DNA of 64,000 nucleotides, taken from the NCBI RefSeq assembly GCF_008297975.1, contig NZ_VLNY01000004.1:310001-374000 (forward strand), read 5' to 3'. The notes beneath the pieces are model-generated. The model was not told the DNA's origin. It worked only from the letters and a program-made list of their open reading frames with translations, and searched no databases. Origin of the DNA: Antrihabitans cavernicola (GTDB lineage Bacteria > Actinomycetota > Actinomycetes > Mycobacteriales > Mycobacteriaceae). Positions 55,757-64,000 of the stretch are shown here, in pieces. A program made the position numbers and the translations under genes. Numbering within the stretch: position 1 is the first letter of the stretch; each line of letters opens with the position of its first letter.

Positions 55757-57448
55757 TCAGTGGCTGTCGCCGCTGCCGTTTCCGTTGGAGCCATTGCCGT
55801 TGTGGCCGCTTGAACCGTTCCCGTTGGAGCCGTTGCCGTGGATACGGCTCTGGTACTCCGTGAGGACCGACAGTTGCAGATGCTCCGCGTCGTGATGGGC
55901 CTTCGCCAGCGCTTCGCTCTGCGCAACAGGATCGGCGACCAACAGGCTGCCGGAGCCCGGCTTGCCTGCGGAACCGAGCTTGTTCATCTTCTTCGGAACT
56001 GCTGCGCCCTGGTACTCGAGCGGGATGGCGTGGCCGTGATCGTCGACGCCACCGAGCGGCTGGTGCACCTCGATGTACTCACCGTGCGGCAGACGCTTGA
56101 TCACACCGGTCTCGATGCCGTGCTCGAGCACCGCGCGGTCACTGCGCTGCAAGCCGAGGCAGACGCGGTACGTGACGTAGTACGCCAGTGGGGGAGCGAT
56201 CAGCAGTCCGATCCGGCCGATCCAGGTGGTCGCGTTCAGCGAGATGTCGAACGTGAGCGCCAGGATGTCGTTGACACACGAGAGCGTCAGCACCACGTAG
56301 AAGGCGATGGCCATGGCGCCGATCGCGGTACGTACCGGCACGTCGCGCGGACGCTGCAGCAGGTTGTGATGCGCGGTGTCCTTGGTCAGGCGCTTCTCGA
56401 TCCAGGGGTACGAGAACATCAGCGCGAAGACCAGACCCATGATGATCGCGACCCAGAACACGGCCGGAATCATGTAGTTGCCGATGTAGATCTCCCAGGC
56501 CGGCCACAGGCGGGCCATGCCGTCCGTCCACATCATGTAGAAGTCGGGCTGCGATCCCGCCGAGACCTGCGAGGGGTTGTACGGGCCCAGGTTCCAGATC
56601 GGGTTGACCTGCAGCACGCCGCCCATGATGGCGATGGCGCCCATGACGATGGCGAAGAACGCGCCACTCTTCACAGCGAACACCGGCATGATGCGAATGC
56701 CGACGACGTTCTCTTCGGTGCGTCCGGGTCCGGGGAACTGAGTGTGCTTCTGGTACCAGACCAAGGCGAGGTGAGCTGCGATCAGCGCCAGAATGATGCC
56801 CGGAAGCAGCAGCACGTGTGCGATGTAGAGCCGCGGAATGATGAGCGTTCCGGGGAAGTCGCCACCGAACATCAGCCAGTGCAACCAGGTGCCGATGATC
56901 GGCATGCTGATGGTGATACCCGAGAACGCGGCTCGCAGCCCGGTGCCGGACAGCAGGTCGTCCGGAAGGGAGTAACCGAAGAAGCCCTCGAACATCGCCA
57001 GCACCAGCAGGAGGCAACCGATGACCCAGTTGGCCTCACGCGGACGACGGAACGCGCCGGTGAAGAAGATGCGCATCATGTGCACGATGATCGATGCGGC
57101 GAACAGCAGCGCGGCCCAGTGGTGGACCTGGCGCACGAAGAGACCGCCACGAACCTCGAACGAGATGTCGAGCGAGGTCGCATACGCCTGCGACATGTGC
57201 GTGTTGCGCAGCGGCTGGTAGACGCCGTCGTAGACGACTTCCTTCATCGACGGGTCGAAGAACAGCGTCAGATAGACACCGGAGATCAGCAGCACGATGA
57301 AGCTGTACAGCGCGATCTCGCCGAGCAGGAACGACCAGTGCGACGGGAAAACCTTGTTGATCTGGCGTTTCAGTCCAGCAGCGAGGTGATATCTGGAATC
57401 GACTTCCTGCGCTTGCTGGGCGGCACGGTCTGCCACGGTTGGACTCAT
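55757..57448 (-). CDS. qcrB: Cytochrome bc1 complex cytochrome b subunit
   Basis: A 563-residue membrane subunit that oxidises menaquinol and carries two b haems. Haem-ligand His residues are seen in [19 protein letters not shown] and in [12 protein letters not shown] / [10 protein letters not shown] of the second pair; [19 protein letters not shown] belongs to the quinol-site half. About nine helices. The C-terminus is extended (about 430-563) and ends in a low-complexity Asn-Gly-Ser tail. ATG 57448 overlaps the qcrA stop by 4 bases. Target of Q203-type inhibitors in mycobacteria. Confidence 0.97.
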   Translation of the reverse strand: MSPTVADRAAQQAQEVDSRYHLAAGLKRQINKVFPSHWSFLLGEIALYSFIVLLISGVYLTLFFDPSMKEVVYDGVYQPLRNTHMSQAYATSLDISFEVRGGLFVRQVHHWAALLFAASIIVHMMRIFFTGAFRRPREANWVIGCLLLVLAMFEGFFGYSLPDDLLSGTGLRAAFSGITISMPIIGTWLHWLMFGGDFPGTLIIPRLYIAHVLLLPGIILALIAAHLALVWYQKHTQFPGPGRTEENVVGIRIMPVFAVKSGAFFAIVMGAIAIMGGVLQVNPIWNLGPYNPSQVSAGSQPDFYMMWTDGMARLWPAWEIYIGNYMIPAVFWVAIIMGLVFALMFSYPWIEKRLTKDTAHHNLLQRPRDVPVRTAIGAMAIAFYVVLTLSCVNDILALTFDISLNATTWIGRIGLLIAPPLAYYVTYRVCLGLQRSDRAVLEHGIETGVIKRLPHGEYIEVHQPLGGVDDHGHAIPLEYQGAAVPKKMNKLGSAGKPGSGSLLVADPVAQSEALAKAHHDAEHLQLSVLTEYQSRIHGNGSNGNGSSGHNGNGSNGNGSGDSH

Positions 57449-58647
57449 GACGTACCTTCCGATCCTGATTCATGAACGCCGTTCGGGCGCTCCCAGTATG
57501 CGGGTCCGAGCGGTTCGATGAAGTCGCCACGGGCGACCAAAAAACCCTCGCTATTGACTGTAATCGGAAGCTGGGGCAATGCACGAGCCGCCGGACCGAA
57601 TATCGGCTTTCCGTATTCGAGAGCGTTGAACTGCGACTGGTGGCACGGGCACAGAATCCGGTTGGTCTGCTGCTCGTAGAGCGACGTGGGGCAGCCGAGG
57701 TGCGTGCAGATCTTCGAGTAGGCGAAGTAGTCGCCGTAGTTGAAGCTTTCCTGACCCTTGCGCTTGATGACACGAGCGGTGTCCTCGGTGCGCAGGCGAA
57801 TCAGCATCACCGCGTTGCGAATGCCGTGCAACGCGTCGAGCAGCTTCTCCTCGTCGCCGCGATCGCTCTCACGGAACGGGAAGACGGTCTCCATGGCCCC
57901 GGCGTCCAGGTCTTCCGGCCGAACCAGCACCACGTCCTCCGGGCGACCGGTGTCGCGACGGATGTAGATGGTCTCGCCGGGGTAGTTGGGCGTCCAACCC
58001 GATACCCACAGCGGTGACTTGTCGCCCTTGGCCCACGGGTTCTTCACCATGCCGCCGACGAACGGCAGCAACGCGCCCAATCCGAGTGCGCCGACACCGA
58101 ATCCGGCGCTGCGCTGGATGAGCTTGCGACGACCGATGGTGGACGTGCTGAGCGAGTCGCTGAGTTCCGCAACGATGGTGCGGCGATCGACCTCGGCCGA
58201 CTGGCCGTCGTGCCGATCCTGGATCGACACCTCTTCGGGAATGAACTTCTTGGTGAACTGCACCGCGCCGATACCGATGGCGACGATTGCGAAACCGAGA
58301 GTCAAGCCGTACAGGGGAGTGGCGAGGGAGTACAGACCGTAGTCCTGCTCGCCCATGCCCTTGTACTTCCACGGCCAGAACAAGAAGATGCCGATGAAGG
58401 CGAGGCCGGACAGGCCGGCGAGGATGAACCAGATTGCGACACTGCGCTCGGCCCGCTTCTCGGCCTTGGTGCCCGGCACCGGCCAGCGATCCCGACGGAA
58501 CGCGATGTCGACGCCGTCCATCTCGGTACCGAGTTTGACGAGATCGTCGTGGCTCATCGCGTCGAGCTGCTCGGCAGTCAACGTCTTCGGGTCTTGCTCC
58601 TGTGCTCCGCCGGCCTTAGCCACGTCGCCTCGCTCCTGCCCGCTCAT
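57445..58647 (-). CDS. qcrA: Cytochrome bc1 complex Rieske iron-sulfur subunit
   Basis: A 400-residue subunit. Unlike short Rieske proteins, it has three membrane helices (about 70-92, 105-128 and 170-192), as usual in actinobacteria. The 2Fe-2S ligands are in CTHLGCPTS and CPCHQSQF near residues 320-345. [20 protein letters not shown] before the last helix is a twin-Arg-like segment used for Tat export of the cofactor domain. ATG 58647 overlaps qcrC's stop by 4 bases. Confidence 0.96.
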   Translation of the reverse strand: MSGQERGDVAKAGGAQEQDPKTLTAEQLDAMSHDDLVKLGTEMDGVDIAFRRDRWPVPGTKAEKRAERSVAIWFILAGLSGLAFIGIFLFWPWKYKGMGEQDYGLYSLATPLYGLTLGFAIVAIGIGAVQFTKKFIPEEVSIQDRHDGQSAEVDRRTIVAELSDSLSTSTIGRRKLIQRSAGFGVGALGLGALLPFVGGMVKNPWAKGDKSPLWVSGWTPNYPGETIYIRRDTGRPEDVVLVRPEDLDAGAMETVFPFRESDRGDEEKLLDALHGIRNAVMLIRLRTEDTARVIKRKGQESFNYGDYFAYSKICTHLGCPTSLYEQQTNRILCPCHQSQFNALEYGKPIFGPAARALPQLPITVNSEGFLVARGDFIEPLGPAYWERPNGVHESGSEGTS

Positions 58648-59510
58648 GACCTTGATCCGATCCACAGCGCCGCGCCGACAGCGGCGGCGATTCCGATTGC
58701 CCACAGGGCCACCGCTTCGGTCGCGGGGCCGAAGCCGCCGAGACCGTACCCGCCTTGCGGATTGGTTTCGGTCGACGATTTGACGTAGGCGATGATGTCG
58801 CGCTTTTCTTCCGGGCTCAACTGACGATCCGAGAACTTCGGCATGTTCTGCGGACCGGTCTGCATCGCGGCCAGGATCTGCTGCTCGTTGGCGGGAGCCA
58901 GTCGGGGCGCGAACTTGCCGGAGGACAGTGCGCCGCCCTTACCGGTGAAGTTGTGGCACGACGCGCAGTTGAGGCGGAACAGCTCGCCACCACGGGCGAT
59001 GTCGTCACCACGTAGGGACGACTGGGCGATTTCGCCGTTCGCGTCGCGAACCACCGTCGGGCCGCCGCCGTTGGCCTGCACGTATGCGCCGATCGCGTCG
59101 ATCTGGCCTGCATCGAACTTCGCAGGCTTACGCGTTGCCTGCGCTTCGTTGCGTGCCGCAGGCATACGACCGCTCGACACCTGGAAGTAGACAGCCTGCT
59201 CGCCGACGCCGATGAGGCTGGGTCCGCGATCCTGGACACCCTGCAGGTTGGAGCCGTGGCACGTGATGCACGACGTGTCGTAGAGCTGCTTACCTTCGCG
59301 GATCAGTGCTGCCTGGTCGTCGCTCGCGGTCGCCACCTGGGGGGTGGGCGTCAACGCGGACGCAAGGAGACCGGCACCGACCAGGCCCATCATGAGGACC
59401 ATCGCGCCGGCCACTCGACGACGGAGCTTGCGCTTGCGGCGCGCCTTCACGTGGTCGACGGCAGGCTCCGGAGCGTCGTGCTCGTCTGCTGACGGGGGAG
59501 ATGAACTCAT
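58644..59510 (-). CDS. qcrC: Dihaem cytochrome c subunit of the bc1 complex
   Basis: A 288-residue protein with an N-terminal anchor (about 35-57), two c-type haem domains with CITCH near residue 82 and CASCH near 182, methionine ligand regions [10 protein letters not shown] and PQNMPKFSD, and a C-terminal membrane helix. Two haems in one subunit let the bcc complex pass electrons straight to CtaC without soluble cytochrome c. ATG 59510 is the likely start; longer versions add Arg/Ser-rich sequence. Confidence 0.96.
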   Translation of the reverse strand: MSSSPPSADEHDAPEPAVDHVKARRKRKLRRRVAGAMVLMMGLVGAGLLASALTPTPQVATASDDQAALIREGKQLYDTSCITCHGSNLQGVQDRGPSLIGVGEQAVYFQVSSGRMPAARNEAQATRKPAKFDAGQIDAIGAYVQANGGGPTVVRDANGEIAQSSLRGDDIARGGELFRLNCASCHNFTGKGGALSSGKFAPRLAPANEQQILAAMQTGPQNMPKFSDRQLSPEEKRDIIAYVKSSTETNPQGGYGLGGFGPATEAVALWAIGIAAAVGAALWIGSRS

Positions 59511-59568
59511 CTGTATCCCTTTTGTAGAGGACCGACTGGCGACTTGGGACTGTCTGTGTCTGGAGCTG

Positions 59569-60180
59569 TCAGCGGACGAAGTAGATCGTCGCGAACAGGC
59601 CGATCCAGACGATGTCGACGAAGTGCCAGTAGTACGACACGACGATGGCTGCAGTGGCCTGCGCAGGTGTGAACTTACTGACCTTGGTTCGAGCAATGAG
59701 GAAAACGAAAGCGATCAAACCGCCGATCACGTGCAGGCCGTGAAAACCGGTGGTGATGAAGAAGACCGAGCCGTAGATGCTCGACGAGATGGTGGTGCCC
59801 TCCTGGTACAGGGCGTGGTACTCGGTGCCCTGACCGATGACGAACATCGCGCCCATGATCAACGTGACCAGGTACCAGCGGCGCAGGCCGAACACGTCGC
59901 CCTTCTCGGCCGCGAACACACCCATCTGGCACGTGAACGACGACGCGATCAGGACGGTGGTCACCGGGATCGCGAGCTTCATGTTCAGGTGGGTCGGCTC
60001 CGGCGGCCAGTTGCCGTGCGCTTGCGCGCGCGCGACAAAGTACATGGAGAACAAGCCGGCGAAGAACATCAGCTCGCTGGCCAGCCAGACAATGGTGCCA
60101 ACGCTGACCATGTTGGGTCGGTTCAGCGAGTGCACGCGCTGGGTGATTGCAGATCCTTGAGTGCCCACTGCGGTCGTCAC
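59569..60180 (-). CDS. ctaE: Cytochrome c oxidase subunit III
   Basis: A 203-residue membrane subunit of the aa3 oxidase with five helices. [21 protein letters not shown] with the conserved Glu, and the C-terminal [21 protein letters not shown] are family signatures. ATG 60180 heads the ctaE-qcrC-qcrA-qcrB operon; qcrC starts 58 bases after its stop. ctaD (subunit I) is not in this window. Confidence 0.96.
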   Translation of the reverse strand: MTTAVGTQGSAITQRVHSLNRPNMVSVGTIVWLASELMFFAGLFSMYFVARAQAHGNWPPEPTHLNMKLAIPVTTVLIASSFTCQMGVFAAEKGDVFGLRRWYLVTLIMGAMFVIGQGTEYHALYQEGTTISSSIYGSVFFITTGFHGLHVIGGLIAFVFLIARTKVSKFTPAQATAAIVVSYYWHFVDIVWIGLFATIYFVR

Positions 60181-60306
60181 CAGAGAAGTATGACCCGTCG
60201 TAGTAAAGAAGACATAGCCGGGTTCGAAACTTGTCCGAACGTGTCGCGCACCGCTTCGGGTCGGCCCGGCGATTGCCCAGGTCGCGAGCTATGCGAGGGT
60301 GGGACG

Positions 60307-60753
60307 GTGTCCGAAGCAGCACGACGCCCAGGGTTGATTCGACGCCTTTTCGGCGGTCGGAAAGGCCATTCCGAGCTCGATCCGACCCGCTCCGACCTCG
60401 TCGTGGTCGTCTCTTGTTTCGACGATGCCGAAGCGTGCTCGGCCGCGTTGGAGCGCGGTGTGGCGAGCGAGCCTGCGCTGGCCGTCGACGAGCAGGTCGT
60501 GCTCCGGCATCACTTGGTGCTCCCCGTCGACTCGGTGGCGACGGCCGTATCGATCGCCGCCCAGGATCACTACGCACTTGCCGATGTGGGAGAGCCGACC
60601 GACGGCACGGTCTCCCTTGTGCTGCAGCGAGTTCAGGTGCTCGACGCGTTGCACTGCTCGCAGGAGCGGTCGCGGATGGCAGGTCTCGCGCAGCGCCACG
60701 ACGGAACGGTGCTCGGCTGGGATGCGTTGCAGCCGGCGGCGGCGACCGAGTAG
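60307..60753 (+). CDS. Protein of unknown function upstream of trpD
   Basis: A 148-residue protein: a basic start ARRPGLIRRLFGGRKGH, then a compact alpha/beta region with DLVVVVSCFDDAEACSAALERG and VVLRHHLVLPVDSVATAVSIAAQDHYA. No catalytic or binding motif, signal peptide or membrane segment is seen. GTG 60307 is chosen because the protein-like sequence begins there, divergent from ctaE. It lies 84 bases before trpD. Confidence 0.65.
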   Translation: MSEAARRPGLIRRLFGGRKGHSELDPTRSDLVVVVSCFDDAEACSAALERGVASEPALAVDEQVVLRHHLVLPVDSVATAVSIAAQDHYALADVGEPTDGTVSLVLQRVQVLDALHCSQERSRMAGLAQRHDGTVLGWDALQPAAATE

Positions 60754-60837
60754 GCCGAATACGGCTTCGAACAATCGGACACGCTGACTTAAGCTCATGC
60801 ACATCACGTCGACCCACCGGAAGGGCCCGCTTTCACG

Positions 60838-61902
60838 ATGAGTGCTGCACCAGAGCGCGGGTCTGTTCGAACCTGGCCGATGATCCTCGGCGCGCTGACC
60901 GACGGTCGCGACCTCGACACGTCGGATGCCGTGTGGGCGATGGACGAGATCATGTCGGACAACGCCTCGTCGGCGCAGATCGCTGCGTTCGGCGTTGCCC
61001 TGAAGATGAAAGGTCCGACGCCTGCGGAACTGACCGGTCTCGCCACGTCGATGCTCGGGCATTCGCGACAGGTCGTGCTCGACGCCGACGTGGTGGACGT
61101 GGTCGGCACGGGCGGCGATAGATCGGGCACCGTCAACATTTCGACCATGGCGGCGATCGTCGTTGCGGCCGCGGGCATTCCGGTCGTGAAGCACGGCAAT
61201 CGGGCGGCATCGTCGAAAAGCGGTGGCGCAGATGTGCTCGAGGCGCTCGGTGTGCGGATCGGCATCGGACCGGCGGGTGTCGTCCGCTGCGTCGACGAGG
61301 TCGGGATTGCGTTCTGTTTCGCGCCGCTGTTTCACCCGGCTTTGCGGTTCGCCGGGGTGCCGCGCAAAGAGATCGGTATCCCGACCGTCTTCAACGTGCT
61401 CGGTCCGCTGACAAATCCTGCGAAGCCGCGTGCAGGGCTGATCGGGTGCGCGTTCGCGGATCTGGTACCGGTGATCGCAGGTGTGTTGGCACAGCGTGGC
61501 AACAGTTCGTTGGTCGTGCGCGGTGACGACGGGCTCGACGAAATAACGACGTCGACCACCAGCCAGGTGTACGTGGTCCAGAACGGCACGGTTCGGCAGG
61601 TGCAGCTGGATCCGACCGAACTGGGGATCGCACGTGTGCCCCTCGATGCTTTGCGTGGCGGCGACGCCGACGTCAATGCTCAGGTCGCGCGCGATCTGTT
61701 CGCGGGCGAGTCGGGTCCGGTTCGAGATGCGGTGCTACTCAACGCGGCTGGAGCGATCGCGGCGCATCAGGGCGTCGGTGACGATCTGGTCGGTGCGCTC
61801 GCCGCGGGGATCGAACGGGCTGCGGCAGCGGTCGACAGTGGCGCTGCGGCAGCACTGTTGGACAAGTGGGCTGCCCTGACGAACACGCTCGGTACCGACT
61901 GA
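60838..61902 (+). CDS. trpD: Anthranilate phosphoribosyltransferase
   Basis: A 354-residue enzyme of tryptophan synthesis that joins anthranilate to PRPP. It shows [20 protein letters not shown] (PRPP pyrophosphate site), [22 protein letters not shown] (anthranilate/Mg site), [22 protein letters not shown] and [19 protein letters not shown]. Length normal. It is separate from the other trp genes, as in M. tuberculosis Rv2192c, and converges on the RAM-domain gene with an 8-base gap. Confidence 0.96.
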   Translation: MSAAPERGSVRTWPMILGALTDGRDLDTSDAVWAMDEIMSDNASSAQIAAFGVALKMKGPTPAELTGLATSMLGHSRQVVLDADVVDVVGTGGDRSGTVNISTMAAIVVAAAGIPVVKHGNRAASSKSGGADVLEALGVRIGIGPAGVVRCVDEVGIAFCFAPLFHPALRFAGVPRKEIGIPTVFNVLGPLTNPAKPRAGLIGCAFADLVPVIAGVLAQRGNSSLVVRGDDGLDEITTSTTSQVYVVQNGTVRQVQLDPTELGIARVPLDALRGGDADVNAQVARDLFAGESGPVRDAVLLNAAGAIAAHQGVGDDLVGALAAGIERAAAAVDSGAAAALLDKWAALTNTLGTD

Positions 61903-61910
61903 GCGCTGCA

Positions 61911-62186
61911 CTACTCGCCGAGTGAGAAACCTGCTTCGACGTCGGCATTCGAATACGACTTGAACGCGATATGCGTCGTCGTCTCGACCACGCCCGCCAC
62001 CTTGTTGATCCCGCCGGTGACAACTTCGGCGATCTGCTCATGGTCGCGCACCCGGACGATCGCGACCAGGTCGACATCGCCTGCGCAGGAATAGACTTCG
62101 GCAACCCCGGTCGTGTTCGCCACCGCTTGTGCCGTCTCCGGAATCTTGTTCGCCTCGGCGTGGATCATGACGATGGCCGTGATCAT
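61911..62186 (-). CDS. Stand-alone Lrp/AsnC ligand-binding (RAM) domain protein
   Basis: A 91-residue protein consisting only of a RAM/AsnC_trans_reg domain: ITAIVMIHAEANKIPETAQA, GVAEVYSCAGDVDLVAIVRV and TTTHIAFKSYS. There is no helix-turn-helix. Such stand-alone domains form oligomers that bind amino acids and may modulate other regulators or enzymes. It neighbours trpD and precedes the DEDDh nuclease gene's stop by 59 bases in the opposite sense of order; its partner is unknown. Confidence 0.92.
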   Translation of the reverse strand: MITAIVMIHAEANKIPETAQAVANTTGVAEVYSCAGDVDLVAIVRVRDHEQIAEVVTGGINKVAGVVETTTHIAFKSYSNADVEAGFSLGE

Positions 62187-62245
62187 GGAAGCTCCTTCGC
62201 GTGTGGGTCTCGGCTCAGTCTAGATGCAGGCGCGGGCTGGGCGGG

Positions 62246-64000
62246 TCAGTGGCGGAGATAGTCCGGGGCAGCGGATTCGGCGCGGACGGCGTCGCGGGCC
62301 AGTTCGACCCAATCGAGCCAACGACCTGCTCCGTGTGCGGGCTCGGCGTAGTTGTCGGTGGTGCGGACGATGCGGGTTCCGGGTTGCTCCAGCCAGCGTG
62401 CGATCAAGCCGACCTCTTCGGCGAGTGCGCCACGCAGTGGCGACGCATCTGGCACCACGGTCTCCGCTGCCGCAGTGATGGCTTCCACCACCGGCATAGG
62501 TGCGACGCCTCGTGGAGCCACCGCCGCCGACGCGAGCCTGCCGTAGCGAACGACCGCGAATTCCCAGCCCCCGCCGAAGGCCGGTCGGGCGGCGACCAGT
62601 TCCTCGATGCGTGCGACGGCTGCCAGCCTCTGGCTCCGGCGCAGAATTCGCACGACGTTCGACGACCGATCCCGCTGGCGCGCAGCGCTTTCGAAAAATT
62701 CGCCCGCCGCGAGCTCGTCGATACGACGACGCATTCGGTGCAGTGGCTCGTCGTCGGCACCGGTGATCAGGGCTTCGGTCAACCCGGCAGCAGGTCGGTA
62801 GCGGTCGGCGGTCTGCGGATCCGAGGCCGCTGCCGGGCAGCCGCCGACGGCGACGGGGAGACAGGTGTGCATCTTGCTAGCTGCAATCTTGGTGGTGCAG
62901 GTGCGGAGGCCGCAGTACTCGGCGATCGTCGACGCGACGTCGGCGGCGTCACCGCGCGAGCCGAACGGCCCCAGCGCAACGGCGCCGGCGGTTCGACCGA
63001 TGGAGAGCCGTCCGAACGGTTCGTCGGTCAACGTTACCCACCACGCGCGTTTCGGAAACTTCGACCTGCGGTTGTACGGGGGAGCGTGGGCGAGCAGAAG
63101 TCGAAGCTCGCGAACGCCCGCCTCCAGCGCGTGTGCGCATTCGACGTGATCGACGCGTTCGGCGAGCGAGACCATTTCCTTCATCCGGCCGCGGCTTTCC
63201 GAACCGGTGAAGTAGTTGCGCACGCGGCGCTGCAGGTTGACGGCGGTTCCTATATAGAGGACTTCGTTGGACGGTCCGCGGAACAGATAGACGCCGGGTG
63301 TGCGGGGGAGGCCGGAGGCCAACGATCGTTTGGCTCGCTGGCCCGCCGACACGTTCGGCAGATAGTCGACCAGCTCCGTATAACTGTGCACGCCCTGATT
63401 GCCGACTCGGGCGAACAATGCGTGCAGCACGTCGACGGTCGCGCGAGCGTCGTCGAGTGCACGGTGGGTCGGTTGCGTGGAGGCCTGGAACAGCTGTGCC
63501 AGCGCGGACAACTTGACCGACGGTGCCTCGTCCCGAGTGAGCACGCGCCGCGCCAGCTTCACCGTGCACAACACCCGAAACGACGGCCATGCGGTGTCGC
63601 AGCGCGACGCGGCTGCCCGGAGAAAGCCGATATCGAACCCGGCGTTGTGGGCGACGAGAACCGAACCCGACGCGAACTCGAGAAAAGCGGGCAACACCTT
63701 CTCTATGCGCGGGGCGTCGTAGACCATCGCGCTGGTGATCCCGGTGATCTGCACGATGTGCGGCGGAATGCTGCGACCTGGATCGACCAGGGTCGCCAGC
63801 TCGCCGATCACCTCACCACCGCGAATCTTGACCGCGCCTATCTCGGTGATCGCATCCGCATAGGAACTCCCACCCGTGGTTTCCAGGTCGACCACGACGA
63901 AGGTGGTATCCCGCAGTGGGGTGTCCAGTTCGTCGAACGCCAGCTGAATACCGCGAGAGCCCGCGTCGGTCCGAATCGAGTCGACCCTACGAGTGCGCCG
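62246..64000 (-). CDS. DEDDh exonuclease - GIY-YIG (UvrC-like) fusion protein, start beyond window
   Basis: The frame is open to the window edge and the residues before the internal GTG at 63895 ([15 protein letters not shown]) lead straight into the ExoI motif VVDLETTGG, so the 5' end is missing. DEDDh motifs: [16 protein letters not shown] (ExoII), and [14 protein letters not shown] (ExoIII), as in the DnaQ epsilon fold. A UvrC-type GIY-YIG domain follows: [31 protein letters not shown]. The C-terminal part lacks the UvrC RNase H-like catalytic half. Corresponds to Rv2191; a role in DNA repair, like Cho, is inferred. Confidence 0.92.
   Translation of the reverse strand, partial: RRTRRVDSIRTDAGSRGIQLAFDELDTPLRDTTFVVVDLETTGGSSYADAITEIGAVKIRGGEVIGELATLVDPGRSIPPHIVQITGITSAMVYDAPRIEKVLPAFLEFASGSVLVAHNAGFDIGFLRAAASRCDTAWPSFRVLCTVKLARRVLTRDEAPSVKLSALAQLFQASTQPTHRALDDARATVDVLHALFARVGNQGVHSYTELVDYLPNVSAGQRAKRSLASGLPRTPGVYLFRGPSNEVLYIGTAVNLQRRVRNYFTGSESRGRMKEMVSLAERVDHVECAHALEAGVRELRLLLAHAPPYNRRSKFPKRAWWVTLTDEPFGRLSIGRTAGAVALGPFGSRGDAADVASTIAEYCGLRTCTTKIAASKMHTCLPVAVGGCPAAASDPQTADRYRPAAGLTEALITGADDEPLHRMRRRIDELAAGEFFESAARQRDRSSNVVRILRRSQRLAAVARIEELVAARPAFGGGWEFAVVRYGRLASAAVAPRGVAPMPVVEAITAAAETVVPDASPLRGALAEEVGLIARWLEQPGTRIVRTTDNYAEPAHGAGRWLDWVELARDAVRAESAAPDYLRH

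Noticed and set aside
55838-57475. 545-codon open frame opposite qcrB
   Set aside because: Its composition is dominated by Asp, Val, Arg and Gln and has no domain, while qcrB in the other direction has haem-ligand motifs and membrane helices.

Overview
The window is about 64 kb of high-G+C DNA, almost fully coding. It belongs to the order Mycobacteriales and is most like Rhodococcus/Rhodococcoides. The gene order follows the Mycobacterium tuberculosis block from about Rv2230c to Rv2191: Nif3, zinc ribbon, RNase H/phosphatase, panB, the Hip1/CaeA-type hydrolase, glnA2, glnE, glnA1, lipA, lipB, the dihydrolipoyl acyltransferase, leucyl aminopeptidase, gcvT, ilvE, cobS/cobT, a HesB protein, a PfkB kinase, asnB, ctaC/ctaF, qcrCAB, ctaE, trpD and a DEDDh/GIY-YIG nuclease. 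The M. tuberculosis comparison is from memory of the families, not from a search.

Layout. 1-6.7 kb: Nif3 (cut by the left edge), zinc-ribbon protein, RNase H-phosphatase fusion, DUF1697, a hydrolase, the RNase P RNA gene rnpB, a repeat-rich gap, a small secreted protein and an RNB-domain RNase. 6.7-11.7 kb: CHAD protein, prolyl aminopeptidase, a lipoprotein, panB and a secreted peptidase-like hydrolase. 11.8-23.7 kb: nitrogen assimilation (glnA2, glnE, glnA1), interrupted by hydrolases that include an unusual VOC-M20 peptidase fusion. 23.7-30.6 kb: lipoate synthesis and attachment (lipA, lipB) in one likely operon with its acceptor protein SucB. 30.6-34.5 kb: pepA, gcvT and ilvE. 34.5-42.4 kb: a self-contained polyol (mannitol/arabitol/sorbitol type) uptake and oxidation cluster, with a SorC-type regulator, a four-gene ABC transporter and two divergent dehydrogenases. 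42.5-47.9 kb: a DUF222/HNH protein, then a GlxA-type regulator, cobU, cobT, cobS and a metallo-beta-lactamase-fold hydrolase in one tight operon. 48-53 kb: small membrane and secreted proteins, an A-type Fe-S carrier, a PfkB kinase and asnB. 53.3-60.2 kb: the bcc-aa3 respiratory supercomplex (ctaC, ctaF, qcrB, qcrA, qcrC, ctaE), interrupted by a small XRE regulator and the relic of an IS30-type transposase. 60.3-64 kb: an unknown protein, trpD, a stand-alone Lrp/AsnC ligand-binding domain and a DEDDh exonuclease-GIY-YIG protein cut by the right edge.

The accessory content lies mainly in the polyol cluster, the HNH gene, the IS30 relic and the repeats. The most interesting signals are the VOC-M20 fusion, a shared 53-bp palindromic element seen twice, a canonical GlnR box upstream of glnA1, paired operators in front of the SorC regulator, and the regulator-cobUTS-MBL operon. 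I saw no CRISPR array, tRNA, prophage or obviously undescribed defence system.
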